Notes under the pieces: generated by a model
Seen by the model: only the letters and a program-made list of their open reading frames with translations
Databases searched by the model: none
What the model was told of the DNA's origin: nothing
Shown: positions 1 through 7,395 of the stretch, in pieces
Position numbering within the stretch: position 1 is the first letter of the stretch
Layout: every line of letters begins with the position of its first letter
Assembly: GCF_001426375.1 (NCBI RefSeq)
Contig: NZ_LMEO01000015.1
Span: 16,324-80,323, forward strand
DNA length: 64,000 nt
DNA from: Paenibacillus sp. Root444D2
GTDB taxonomy: Bacteria > Bacillota > Bacilli > Paenibacillales > NBRC-103111
Direction: 5' to 3'
Made by a program: the position numbers and the translations under genes

Positions 1-380
1 ACTTGAATCGAATGAATAAGCTTGGCATATTCGCCCAGTTTCCTCCAAACATCGGACTTGGGAACAGTACTGTCTAACCCGTTGTCACCCTCAATAAAGG
101 ATTGAATCATATATGCGCTTTCATCAACTATACCAATAGACAACACCTCAGGTCCAGGAACGCCAACTGCGGCTGCTTGCTCGATACACCATTTTTCTTT
201 GATAAAGCTTGGAAATGTATCTTTATCGTTCATGCGGACAACAACTTTGCGACTCTCCGTCTCAACTACGCAAACCTGATTTGTGATGCCTTTACCTATG
301 ATCTGATATGAAGTTTTTACTTGTTCCAGAAGAAAATCGCCTGCAATTCGTTCTGCTTGTATAACTACAGAGTCTTCCAT
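1..380 (-). CDS. APH/choline-kinase-like phosphotransferase, N-terminal part
   Basis: The gene is cut by the left window edge; about 126 N-terminal residues are visible from an ATG at 380. The part seen resembles the N-lobe of the aminoglycoside phosphotransferase/choline kinase fold: a strand ending VVVRMN, a following helix with the conserved Glu (residues EKWCIEQA), and the hinge-like sequence YMIQSFIEG. Enzymes of this family phosphorylate small hydroxylated substrates with ATP, but the catalytic loop lies outside the window, so neither activity nor substrate can be judged. It could equally be a fructosamine or homoserine kinase-like member. There is no sign that it is a resistance gene. 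Confidence 0.7.
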   Translation of the reverse strand, partial: MEDSVVIQAERIAGDFLLEQVKTSYQIIGKGITNQVCVVETESRKVVVRMNDKDTFPSFIKEKWCIEQAAAVGVPGPEVLSIGIVDESAYMIQSFIEGDNGLDSTVPKSDVWRKLGEYAKLIHSIQ

Positions 381-464
381 AGTTTCTTTAATCCCCCTCA
401 AGTGTCGTGCTTCGAACAGTTTACCACACACTTTTTTGGAAAGTACGTTTATAACTAAACTATA

Positions 465-550
465 CTGCCATTAGCTTAATGAAAATAAGGAGCAGCTGCA
501 GTGGCAAGACTGCTCCTTATTGGATTGAACTAACGTTTCCGTTAGTTGAA
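465..550. repeat. Dispersed intergenic box element with internal hairpin
   Basis: Two copies of a box close to CCGTTAGTTTAATGAA (about 465-483 and 535-551) flank a perfect 11-bp hairpin, ATAAGGAGCAG (485-495) with CTGCTCCTTAT (510-520). Similar boxes recur in many gene-free stretches of this window, near 1447, 2809, 2963, 6332, 45957, 46654, 49587, 51298, 51367, 51802, 53555 and 54785, often next to a hairpin. I take them as a family of small non-coding repeats; function is unknown. Confidence 0.55.
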
Positions 551-557
551 CGATAAA

Positions 558-575
558 GACTGCCCAAGGGCAGTC
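558..575 (-). terminator. Rho-independent terminator after the GNAT gene
   Basis: GACTGCCC (558-565) and GGGCAGTC (568-575) form an 8-bp stem with a 2-nt loop. Read on the minus strand it is followed by TTTAT. It lies 13 bases past the GNAT stop codon. Confidence 0.6.
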
Positions 576-587
576 AGATGTATTCAA

Positions 588-1139
588 CTACGTATGCACT
601 TTTTCGAACTCATCTTTAGTTAAGCCATAAATATATTCGTCGTAATGTTGGCCCTTAGTAAAGACCATGTTCCTTATTCTTCCCTCTTGAACGAAGCCCA
701 GATGCTCCTGCAATGCTACAGAACCCTCATTAAATGCATAGACGTGAGCATTAATCTTACAATATCGTAATTCCTCAAAGTAATACCGCAGTAATATTGT
801 TATGGCTTCAGAAGCGTAACCTTTACGCCAATGCTCACGAAATATCGAAACCCCATATTTGAAGGTTCCATAACGAGGAGTACAGTTATTTGTGCATATG
901 CTCCCGACGAGTATTCCATCGAGCGTTTCTATTGCCATGAAGACATTATCACCATTTGAGGGATTAATGGATTGGTGTTCGGCCCACGCCTTTGTACCTT
1001 CTTCTGACCTTGGGAAGTGTATCTCGTCACATAGTCTAGCGTTCTCCGAATCAAGATCATTGTTATGGAACTTTTCCCAGTCGGTGGGTAACACCGGACG
1101 CAACTTAACTTTTACACCAGCCCAAACGTAACTATTCAT
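588..1139 (-). CDS. GNAT-family N-acetyltransferase (RimJ/RimL-like)
   Basis: A 183-residue single-domain protein. The acetyl-CoA binding loop of the GNAT fold is seen around residues 101-112 in HWRKGYASEAI, matching the R/Q-x-x-G-x-G/A signature. The C-terminal AFNEGSVALQEHLGF matches the usual motif B region (N..S..L....GF) of RimJ/RimL-like acetyltransferases. These enzymes acetylate protein N-termini or small amines; the substrate here cannot be told. It lies 10 bases after the small gene at 1150-1386 and probably shares its transcript, which ends at the hairpin at 558-575. The ATG start has AGGATC about six bases upstream. Confidence 0.85.
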   Translation of the reverse strand: MNSYVWAGVKVKLRPVLPTDWEKFHNNDLDSENARLCDEIHFPRSEEGTKAWAEHQSINPSNGDNVFMAIETLDGILVGSICTNNCTPRYGTFKYGVSIFREHWRKGYASEAITILLRYYFEELRYCKINAHVYAFNEGSVALQEHLGFVQEGRIRNMVFTKGQHYDEYIYGLTKDEFEKVHT

Positions 1140-1149
1140 ATTGATCCTC

Positions 1150-1386
1150 TTAATTCTTTGGTAATCCCTGCAAGAAAATGTCGAATATATTCAACGATCT
1201 AGTGTGTTCATCAAGATCCTCTTTAGTAATTTCAATTCCAGATGGAAAAAGATTTACCCATTGAAGGTTTAATGCATTAATTGCAGGAATCCAACAATCG
1301 TAAAAGAATTCTTCAGTTGCCACAGGTACAGCGAACGATTTTTCATATTCGTTTTGTGGTGTAGATATAAATGCAAGAACCGACAC
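1150..1386 (-). CDS. Small protein of unknown function
   Basis: A 78-residue protein starting with GTG behind a good ribosome binding site (AAAGGTGGGG). I do not recognise the family. It is acidic, with no signal peptide or membrane segment, and has several aromatic residues in the middle (EEFFYDCWIPAINALNLQW). Tight spacing to the downstream GNAT gene suggests a two-gene operon. It may be a real small protein or the end of a once longer one. Confidence 0.5.
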   Translation of the reverse strand: MSVLAFISTPQNEYEKSFAVPVATEEFFYDCWIPAINALNLQWVNLFPSGIEITKEDLDEHTRSLNIFDIFLQGLPKN

Positions 1387-1539
1387 ATTAACCCCACCTT
1401 TTCTTTACAGTTACGCTTTTTATTTCAACATTGCTACCAAACTATCCTGCCCGTTACTACAACGAACAGGAGCAAATCGCCGCAGCGTCTGCTCCCGTTT
1501 ATTGAGCAATTGTACTTAATTAGAGCTTAAAAAGCACGG

Positions 1540-2115
1540 TTAATTCACCCAAAACCCGATCTGCAGCAATATAAATGCCCATCCAGTATACAAAACAGTA
1601 TACAACCCGCCATATGCAAGACTTAAGCCAACTCGATTACGGCACGCCCTCCCTTTTAGAAAGACATATCGGTATGCCCTATAAAACAACCAATACAGCA
1701 TTATACCCATAAACACGATAATCCCCCAGAGCATGTTACCGACCAAAAAAATAAGAATGAGCATCACAATCGTAATGGCGATCCAGGCAATAACTGTTAG
1801 TACGATCCCAAATAGGCCTTCTCCGGAGAACTCTACCGGAAACAGGTCGCCCACCGAAGCAATATCCAGTACATCCCACTTTCCAAACGGTTTCCACCCT
1901 TCCTTATATAAGGGATCGTTCTGCAACCTTACTCCCCTGTACAAACCAAAGGACAGAAATGTAAAGAGTACTACGGCTAAAACGCCGGTCGTGATCTCGA
2001 GCTCTACTAAAATTGAGCGATGGCCGATGGCAAATACCAGGACTAAGGTAAGGACCATGGCAGAAAGGGATAACAGCGTCGCCGTCTTCGCATTAATCAC
2101 CTTATAACGTTTCAA
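1540..2115 (-). CDS. Multi-pass membrane protein of unknown function
   Basis: A 191-residue protein that starts with TTG behind GGGGGG. Five hydrophobic segments are visible, at roughly residues 12-30, 37-57, 100-124, 127-146 and 163-189. Between the second and third lies a soluble loop with a GLFGIV-adjacent acidic stretch. I do not recognise the family. It stands alone, flanked by dispersed repeat boxes. It is likely a small integral membrane protein of the cytoplasmic membrane; no function can be assigned. Confidence 0.6.
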   Translation of the reverse strand: MKRYKVINAKTATLLSLSAMVLTLVLVFAIGHRSILVELEITTGVLAVVLFTFLSFGLYRGVRLQNDPLYKEGWKPFGKWDVLDIASVGDLFPVEFSGEGLFGIVLTVIAWIAITIVMLILIFLVGNMLWGIIVFMGIMLYWLFYRAYRYVFLKGRACRNRVGLSLAYGGLYTVLYTGWAFILLQIGFWVN

Positions 2116-2330
2116 AGATTAGCCCCCCAGTTGTTTTCTTCATACCATACGAAGCAAGCTTTCGCTCAGTTTCAATAGCTAGAATAAGTAGCCGGCGATA
2201 TTTACCGCATACCAGAGGCGTTATTATTTAGCAGAATCGTGCGTTCACGTAACGAGGCCACCTCATCTCTGCGGCAGCCTAGTTGTATAGTAAATTGAAA
2301 TATTGTTCTGTGTTAGAGTTTAGCAGCTCA

Positions 2331-2738
2331 TTAACTAAAATGCTTCTTTAGAACAGATAATTTTACAAATCTTTTATCGTACCTCTGCCGTTCCAGAAGG
2401 TTATTTAACCAATATAAGGCTCTTTGTTCTTCCCTATTTCTAATAAACGTTTCAATCGCTTTCTTGAAATTACGGTGATATTTAAACTCCTCTTTGGATG
2501 TTAACTCCAGTGCTTGATGGTAATAATCGGATGCTTGATTAAGTTCCTTCATTTTTTCATACATAATCCCCAAATAAATCAAACCACTTGCTATTTCTTT
2601 TTTAGAGAATGGTTGTTTTAGTGCATCTTTCATCGTTTCAATTGCTTTTTTCCTAAGAAAAATCAATTCATAGGAATTTGCTCTTTCTACATAATGTTCA
2701 TATTTTCTAAGAGGTCTGATTAACGAAAAAATCCCCAT
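2331..2738 (-). CDS. TPR-like helical repeat protein
   Basis: A 135-residue, all-helical, lysine- and glutamate-rich protein. It contains tetratricopeptide-like motifs: ASGLIYLGIMYEKMKELNQA followed by YYHQALEL is a near-canonical TPR around residues 50-75, with a degenerate repeat on each side. Such repeats mediate protein contacts. The ATG at 2738 is preferred over a TTG six bases upstream, because GGGTAGG then lies at a proper distance. No partner is evident from the neighbours. Confidence 0.6.
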   Translation of the reverse strand: MGIFSLIRPLRKYEHYVERANSYELIFLRKKAIETMKDALKQPFSKKEIASGLIYLGIMYEKMKELNQASDYYHQALELTSKEEFKYHRNFKKAIETFIRNREEQRALYWLNNLLERQRYDKRFVKLSVLKKHFS

Positions 2739-2986
2739 ATTCAACCTACCCTCTAGGCTTTTTCAGCTAATTTCCCTCAAGTGTTGGTAAAATATTCATC
2801 AGCGCAATCTGCCCTTTAGTTGAATAGCATAAAAAGGACCCACAGCAACGGGCTGAGGGTCTAAGTTTTATATTTTAAAGGGGGTCGACCTTTATTATAG
2901 GCTTGATTAATTAATGCCACATGAAAATAAGATTTCAATTATGTTACATTTACTTAACTCTTGTTTCCGTTAGCTCAATCGATCTT

Positions 2987-3223
2987 TTACTTAAAATATT
3001 TAAGATATCCCCAAAGGAGTAAAATCGGGATAGCTGCAAGAAAACATGCTATAGAGATGCTGTCACTTTGTTTTTTATCATTGGTGGTTTCTGTATTATC
3101 ATTAGCTCGTTGGCGGTCACCTGATATCAGTGCGCCACTTGTAATAATAGTAGAGATTATTAGAATTAAACCAATGCAGCCCGATATTCGTTGACTAAAA
3201 CCACTATTTAGAAATAATGACAA
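2987..3223 (-). CDS. Small two-segment membrane protein, DUF5316-like
   Basis: A 78-residue protein with hydrophobic segments at about residues 15-33 and 57-77, separated by a polar stretch with SGALISGDRQRAN and TETTNDKK. That central pattern reminds me of the DUF5316 family of small Bacillus membrane proteins; this is from memory. The only in-frame start is a TTG without a clear ribosome binding site, so the gene may have lost its original 5' end. Function unknown. Confidence 0.4.
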   Translation of the reverse strand: MSLFLNSGFSQRISGCIGLILIISTIITSGALISGDRQRANDNTETTNDKKQSDSISIACFLAAIPILLLWGYLKYFK

Positions 3224-3375
3224 AATAAAAATTTAGTGTTTTATATGAATCTCATTTATTGACCATCGGTGCATGTTTACGCTTTCCGCCGTTTTTGTCA
3301 TACAGATATCGCAAATGGTATGATACATGGTGAATCTGAATGGATTACATCTATGACAGTAAAAGGAAGGCTATT

Positions 3376-4323
3376 ATGAATTTGTCATCATTATTTACTG
3401 CTATTGCACCACTGGATTTGAGAAGTTGTTTAATAATTCAGCAAGGCCAGCTTGCCTTTAAACACTATAGAGATCCTCAAACGGCAACAGCAATAGCAAG
3501 GATCAACTCCTGCACCAAAAGTGTCCTAGCCTCGCTGATTTGTATCGCAATTGATAAGGGATTGCTGCCGCCACTAATGACACCCATATCCGTATTTTTC
3601 CCACAGCTTGCTTTGTACCGTGATTCCCGCAAGCAGGAAATTACACTGCAGCATCTGTTGACGATGTCTGCCGGATTTGACTGGACAGAGTTTGGTGGAC
3701 AGAATTCCTTCCCGCGTATGACTAGATCACCCAATTGGGTGAATTTTGTTTTGGAACAGCCCTTATCGGATTCTCCTGGAGCTAGAATGGAATACAATTC
3801 AGGGGTTTCACAATTATTGTCTGCCATCTTGGTACAAGCAACGGGTATGACAACTGCCCGCTTTGCTGAGTTATATTTGTTTGGGCTTCTTGAAATTGAA
3901 TCCTATAAGTGGGAAATTGACCCTCAAGGCATTCATACAGGTGGATTTGGACTTTGGCTTCGCCCCTCAGATATGCTGAAGTTCGGGCAGCTATATTTAC
4001 AGCAAGGAAAATGGGATAACAAACAGCTCATTTCACAGGAACTGGTCGCACGTTCGGTACAATCCGCAATACTCGTGGAAGCTCCTCGCCATGGCTACTA
4101 TGGCTGGCATTGGTGGACTGATTCATACCCTGTTGATCCAAACGATTCGTCCTCGCATTCTGTGGAGTACTATTACGCCCGTGGATATGGAGGACAATAT
4201 ATTCATATAGTCCCTAGTCTTAAGACCGTTGTTGTTCTAACCAATGATAAACGAAAAAAAGAACAGTACCCTGCAGATGTGTTCCGCCAATTAATCGCAC
4301 CTTTACTGCAGCAGCAGCTATAA
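3376..4323 (+). CDS. Serine hydrolase of the beta-lactamase/PBP-like (class C) fold
   Basis: A 315-residue protein. The nucleophile motif SxxK is present as SCTK (Ser45-Lys48), and the second motif as YNSG (Tyr140). The third motif region near the C-terminus reads ARGYGGQYI, which replaces KTG as in esterase/peptidase members. These features fit the serine hydrolase family that includes EstB-type esterases and D-aminopeptidases; a true resistance beta-lactamase is unlikely. No signal peptide is seen, so it is probably cytoplasmic. The ATG at 3376 is preferred because AAGGAAGG lies six bases upstream; an in-frame ATG at 3340 has a weaker site. The gene is alone on the plus strand. Confidence 0.8.
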   Translation: MNLSSLFTAIAPLDLRSCLIIQQGQLAFKHYRDPQTATAIARINSCTKSVLASLICIAIDKGLLPPLMTPISVFFPQLALYRDSRKQEITLQHLLTMSAGFDWTEFGGQNSFPRMTRSPNWVNFVLEQPLSDSPGARMEYNSGVSQLLSAILVQATGMTTARFAELYLFGLLEIESYKWEIDPQGIHTGGFGLWLRPSDMLKFGQLYLQQGKWDNKQLISQELVARSVQSAILVEAPRHGYYGWHWWTDSYPVDPNDSSSHSVEYYYARGYGGQYIHIVPSLKTVVVLTNDKRKKEQYPADVFRQLIAPLLQQQL

Positions 4324-4381
4324 TACATTTTCGTGCACCCAATAGACGCCGTAAGATCTTCCGGTGTCTTCCATAAACATA

Positions 4382-4507
4382 CTAACTTTGTTTTGACGTG
4401 TTCTTAATCCAAAAATAAAAGGTAATAGTAAAAACGATTATAGCGAGAATAAGTAACAAAGCACCGATTAAAATTGGTAAGTATGTACCACTTTGTTTAT
4501 TTAATTC
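4382..4507 (-). pseudogene. Remnant of a membrane protein C-terminus
   Basis: An open frame of 41 codons without a start and preceded by a stop. It encodes one strongly hydrophobic segment (GTYLPILIGALLLILAIIVF) followed by a lysine-containing tail and a stop. It looks like the last membrane helix of a lost protein. Nothing nearby completes it. Confidence 0.3.
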
Positions 4508-4556
4508 CTAAATAAAATTTATTCACTCTACTTCACTATGCTGTCAGTTACCTCAA

Positions 4557-4586
4557 CGCGGCTGCCGATTCATGCCGGCAGCCGCG
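4557..4586 (+). terminator. Strong GC-rich hairpin terminator
   Basis: CGCGGCTGCCG (4557-4567) pairs perfectly with CGGCAGCCGCG (4576-4586), followed by TAGTTTTTTG. It sits between convergent genes and would end transcription from the plus-strand serine hydrolase. With the A-run on the other side it may also act on the LysM gene. Confidence 0.7.
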
Positions 4587-4601
4587 TAGTTTTTTGATAT
4601 A

Positions 4602-5405
4602 TTAAAAAGTGACGGGAACCTCCACCAAATCTTGAATGCTGCCGTCGCGGGCGCTGCGTGTGTACACCATCAATGTACCGTTTTGTGTAGTGGGAGATTG
4701 ATCAAACTGGAGCTTTACGTCGAATAATCCAAAGGCTGGAGCGCCTTGTGCAGCCGTTACAGCTCGTTCTTCCGTAATGAAACGCCCCATCGCGTCGCGA
4801 ATTTGGTAATTTATCGTCGCTTCGAACGCTCGGGCTCTACCCGTCAAATGCTGTCCGGGAGCAATCCTCGTTCCGGGCAAAGGCTCTAACACTACGATAT
4901 TCGTCGAGGACGGAAGCGGGACGACCAAACGGAAACCGGGATAAATGACATCAGGTGATAAACCCTGGCGGTTTCGGTTGGCTCGAATCAATTCGCTCAT
5001 GGATGTTCCGAAACGGCGGGAGATCCTGTACAGAGAGTCTCCCTGCTCTACTTCGTATACGAAGGCGGCAATAAACAACAGCTGAGCCACTCGGAGAATG
5101 TCCGGATGCTGTATTTGGTTGAGTCCGGCCAACATATCAACGCTTACAGAAAAACGTTCAGCGATCCTAAATAGTGTATCTCCCTGCTGAACCTGATATA
5201 AAACAGAGCTTTGCTCCGCCATACCTGGCAATCTCGCTACCAGTACTTGACCTGGAAAGATTCGGTCGGGGTCTGTAACAGATGGATATAACGCATTAAT
5301 CTGCACTAGCGACGGTACGTTGGTGCCCAATTGTTCAGCAATCGTATACAAGGTGTCACCCGGACGAACAGTATACAACAAGTGGGTCCCTGATGAAATC
5401 GGCAT
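4602..5405 (-). CDS. Triple LysM protein with Gmad2-type Ig-like domain
   Basis: A 267-residue protein with three LysM peptidoglycan-binding domains, at about residues 10-58 (YTVRPGDTLYTIAEQL), 69-113 (YQVQQGDTLFRIAERF) and 116-164 (YEVEQGDSLYRISRRF). A C-terminal beta domain (169-267) with VVLEPLPGTRI and GLFDVKLQF resembles the Gmad2 immunoglobulin-like domain found in spore and germination proteins. LysM proteins bind cell wall or spore cortex. No signal peptide is visible, as is common for LysM spore-coat proteins. Its start lies inside the 3' end of the upstream SH3-like gene (50-base overlap, different frame), so the two are probably co-translated. Confidence 0.8.
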   Translation of the reverse strand: MPISSGTHLLYTVRPGDTLYTIAEQLGTNVPSLVQINALYPSVTDPDRIFPGQVLVARLPGMAEQSSVLYQVQQGDTLFRIAERFSVSVDMLAGLNQIQHPDILRVAQLLFIAAFVYEVEQGDSLYRISRRFGTSMSELIRANRNRQGLSPDVIYPGFRLVVPLPSSTNIVVLEPLPGTRIAPGQHLTGRARAFEATINYQIRDAMGRFITEERAVTAAQGAPAFGLFDVKLQFDQSPTTQNGTLMVYTRSARDGSIQDLVEVPVTF

Positions 5406-6195
5406 GGAGACGCAACTCCTCTTTAAGTAGGTTTATACCCATCATATGCCGTATTCGTCCGCTTACGTGATTATCGTTGAACCTTGACTGCCCGACAGCC
5501 GTATCCATCTCAGGAAGTTTGAACCAGACTGGCCCGAGCCACGATTCGGTGCGATACCAATCGCGCCACACCTCATTCACTTTTACTTTTTGGGGGCTCA
5601 ACGCTGCACCTGTTTCCAAGCCAGAGGGGGAACGAAGCAACTTTGTTTCATTTTGGAGTTGAACCTCACGCCTTACCTCCTCCATACCGTACAACGATTC
5701 GTAGCGTGGAGCGATCCACCTATCGCCGTTCTGCGTTTCGATCAGATAACGGTCTCCCCATTTCGACTTGATTTTGACGGTTTGTGGGGCTAATTGAATC
5801 CAAGTCGGCTTAGTAAGGCCCGGATCGAAGTATATCGGCTCAACACCGAATAATTCAAGATTCGCTTGGGACGGAACTTGCTCTCCAAGCGCTGCATTGA
5901 ATGGCATAATCCACGCCTTGCCGACCCAAGTAGAGATCTGGTAGATAGGCACTAAATACCCTTCCCCATGCCCTACTCTTCTTTGGCTTGTATTAAGTAT
6001 TGTAACCGTTTGGGGAGCCAGTATCCCGATCGTAGTCCCGTTATCGCTGAGCAGGGTTGTGTTTTCAAACAAGGTAATAGTGTTTTCTTTCGGCATGTTC
6101 GTCTCGGTTGACATGGCAAAGGCTGAGTACTTCTCCCAACCCAAAGTCCCTACGCATAAAGCCAGAGTTATTACAAGTACCAACTTCTTTTTCAT
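5356..6195 (-). CDS. Secreted protein with repeated SH3-like modules
   Basis: A 279-residue protein from the ATG at 6195; an upstream in-frame GTG at 6219 is an alternative. An N-terminal signal peptide is clear (MKKKLVLVITLALCVGTLGW, cleavage near SAFA). Three modules follow. Each has a core of the type L-A/S-P-Q-x-V, a run of about 20 residues, then Y-x-I/T-x-T/S-W-x-G-x-x-W (ILAPQTVTIL...YQISTWVGKAWIMP; LAPQTVKI...YLIETQNGDRWIAP; LSPQKVKV...YRTESWLGPVWFKL). I read these as SH3-like wall-binding repeats. The C-terminal 50 residues share DNA with the start of the LysM gene and look unlike the repeats, which suggests 3' end change. Related to the decayed copy at 6813-7193. Confidence 0.65.
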   Translation of the reverse strand: MKKKLVLVITLALCVGTLGWEKYSAFAMSTETNMPKENTITLFENTTLLSDNGTTIGILAPQTVTILNTSQRRVGHGEGYLVPIYQISTWVGKAWIMPFNAALGEQVPSQANLELFGVEPIYFDPGLTKPTWIQLAPQTVKIKSKWGDRYLIETQNGDRWIAPRYESLYGMEEVRREVQLQNETKLLRSPSGLETGAALSPQKVKVNEVWRDWYRTESWLGPVWFKLPEMDTAVGQSRFNDNHVSGRIRHMMGINLLKEELRLHADFIRDPLVVYCSSG

Positions 6196-6406
6196 GATCA
6201 GGCTCACATCTCCCTTCACCTGAAAGACTGTTCATTTTGCTTAATAACGCTAAACTGAACTGAAAGGTTGCGTGTATTAAGGAGAGCATTGCCATTTTTT
6301 CTTCCTTAAAAGCAGAAAATGCGTTGCTCTGCTGTCCTTTAGTTTAACGAAAATAAAGGATTAGCTGCCGACTGACAAAGCTGGCTCCTCCACTATCAGT
6401 ACCTCG

Positions 6407-6675
6407 TTAGATTAATGAGTAATATAAGTACATTATGAATATTTTAATCAGCAAGATTACTAAAACTGCGATCCATCCAAAAAAGAAAAGACCTAAACAA
6501 GCACTATACATTTGTTTCCCGAAACTCTTTTTTTCATCTGAGATCTTGAGTGTTAATAGAAAACTTATTAATACTAAAAAAAATAAAGACCAAAAATGCT
6601 CTTGAATAGACAGATGACTCCGCCAAATAAAAACGTAGCTAATATAAAATAAAATATAGATTCTTTCTTGTTCAT
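6407..6675 (-). pseudogene. Small membrane protein split by a frameshift at a T-run
   Basis: From an ATG at 6675, with GAAGGTG upstream, the frame encodes about 33 hydrophobic residues (starting MNKKESIFYFILATF) and stops at TAG just after a run of eight T. The minus-one frame takes over at that run and continues for about 55 residues to 6407, with two more hydrophobic segments (FLVLISFLLTLKI and LFFFGWIAVLVILLI). Together they would make a plausible three-helix membrane protein. A one-base deletion in the homopolymer, a sequencing error or programmed slippage would all explain it. Reading the downstream frame alone from a GTG at 6682 gives a 91-residue product but without a proper ribosome binding site. 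Confidence 0.45.
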
Positions 6676-6738
6676 TTTTCACCTTCGATTTTTAAATGAA
6701 ACTAAATACCTGCATGTAAGTTCTTGTCTTACGAAAAA

Positions 6739-6809
6739 GACAAGAACTTACATCCATAAAATAATAAATCCGCGCTGAGCTCGGATCTCTATAGATATAT
6801 GTTCTTGTC
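6739..6809. repeat. 71-bp palindromic element, copy 1
   Basis: Bounded by inverted termini GACAAGAAC (6739-6747) and GTTCTTGTC (6801-6809), with an internal hairpin AATCCG/CGGAT. A related 72-bp element with the same termini lies at 46788-46859. An extra GTTCTTGTC at 6719-6727 makes a second hairpin with the left terminus (15-bp stem ATGTAAGTTCTTGTC with GACAAGAACTTACAT). It looks like a non-autonomous palindromic repeat. Confidence 0.55.
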
Positions 6810-6812
6810 CTC

Positions 6813-7193
6813 TTACAGGTGGGGCGCGTTCAAGCTAATATCTTCATTCGTCGGAATGTAGTATGGAACAATCTTATGCTTCGGTTTGATCCATTTGTAC
6901 CCGAGCCATGTCTGGATACGGTAATATCCGTGATAAGTACCCATAGATTTCAATGGCTATGGAGAAATCGTATTCATTGTTTTCCCTTGGTTCGATGGTT
7001 CATCATATAAAAACTCTTCTCTTGACGGTTGAATCCATTCGAAAAATTCTTCGGGATATTCGGGATGTTTCGGTCTAATCCAAGACTCCCCTTGTTCAGT
7101 AGTAATCTTGTACCAAATCAATGGCTCAGATTCATTTATGAATCGATCGTGCCATCCCGGTTCCGCATCTAGCACGCTCACTACTTGCTTCAA
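6813..7193 (-). pseudogene. SH3-like repeat protein remnant interrupted by an in-frame TAG
   Basis: Translation from a TTG at 7193 (GGAGGG seven bases upstream) gives 78 residues with one SH3-like module (IWYKITTEQGESWIRPKH) and stops at TAG (6957-6959). The same frame continues for another 47 codons with a second module (GYYRIQTWLGYKWIKPKH) to a TAA at 6813. The stop falls where the related gene at 5356-6195 has the conserved Gln of S/A-P-Q, so a single C-to-T change in a CAG codon explains it. There is no signal peptide, and the first module begins abruptly, so the 5' end may be lost too. Confidence 0.65.
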
Positions 7194-7255
7194 CAGCTAT
7201 CCCTCCAATAAAAAAATAATATACCTAATATTACCATATTTCCCTACCCGTAGGT

Positions 7256-7296
7256 GAGTAAAAAAGCTGCCGGTCACACAGGCAGCCTTTTTACTC
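7256..7296 (-). terminator. Bidirectional terminator downstream of lacI
   Basis: GAGTAAAAAAGCTGCC (7256-7271) and GGCAGCCTTTTTACTC (7281-7296) form an almost perfect 16-bp stem with A/T tracts on both sides. It separates the LacI gene from the SH3-like remnant. Confidence 0.75.
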
Positions 7297-7324
7297 ATTA
7301 GATCCCATAATAATGGTGTTATAG

Positions 7325-7395
7325 TATGTTATCGTTTACATGTTTTTTAAAAAATGATCCATAAGATCATTATCATAACCATTACTTTGATGGAA
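7325..7395. repeat. lacI-tail/operator block, copy 1
   Basis: About 71 bp covering the last codons of lacI, its 3' flank and a cre-like site. A closely similar block in the same orientation lies at 17087-17162, with ATGTTATCGTTTACATG, AAAAAATGATCC, ATCATTAT and GATGGAACAA in the same order. Here the block belongs to an intact lacI; the other copy is attached to a lost one. Confidence 0.65.
7327..7340 (-). promoter_or_regulatory. cre-like operator
   Basis: On the minus strand the site reads TGTAAACGATAACA, a full match to the Bacillus cre consensus TGWAANCGNTNWCA. It lies 42 bases past the lacI stop and upstream of no intact gene, so the target it once served is probably gone. CcpA or the adjacent LacI protein could bind it. 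Confidence 0.6.

Noticed and set aside
102..311. A 69-codon open frame on the plus strand
   Set aside because: Antisense to the partial APH-like kinase, whose translation is clearly protein-like.
3376..4323. Serine hydrolase considered as a beta-lactamase resistance gene
   Set aside because: No signal peptide, and the third motif is not KTG; the sequence fits esterase/peptidase members of the fold.
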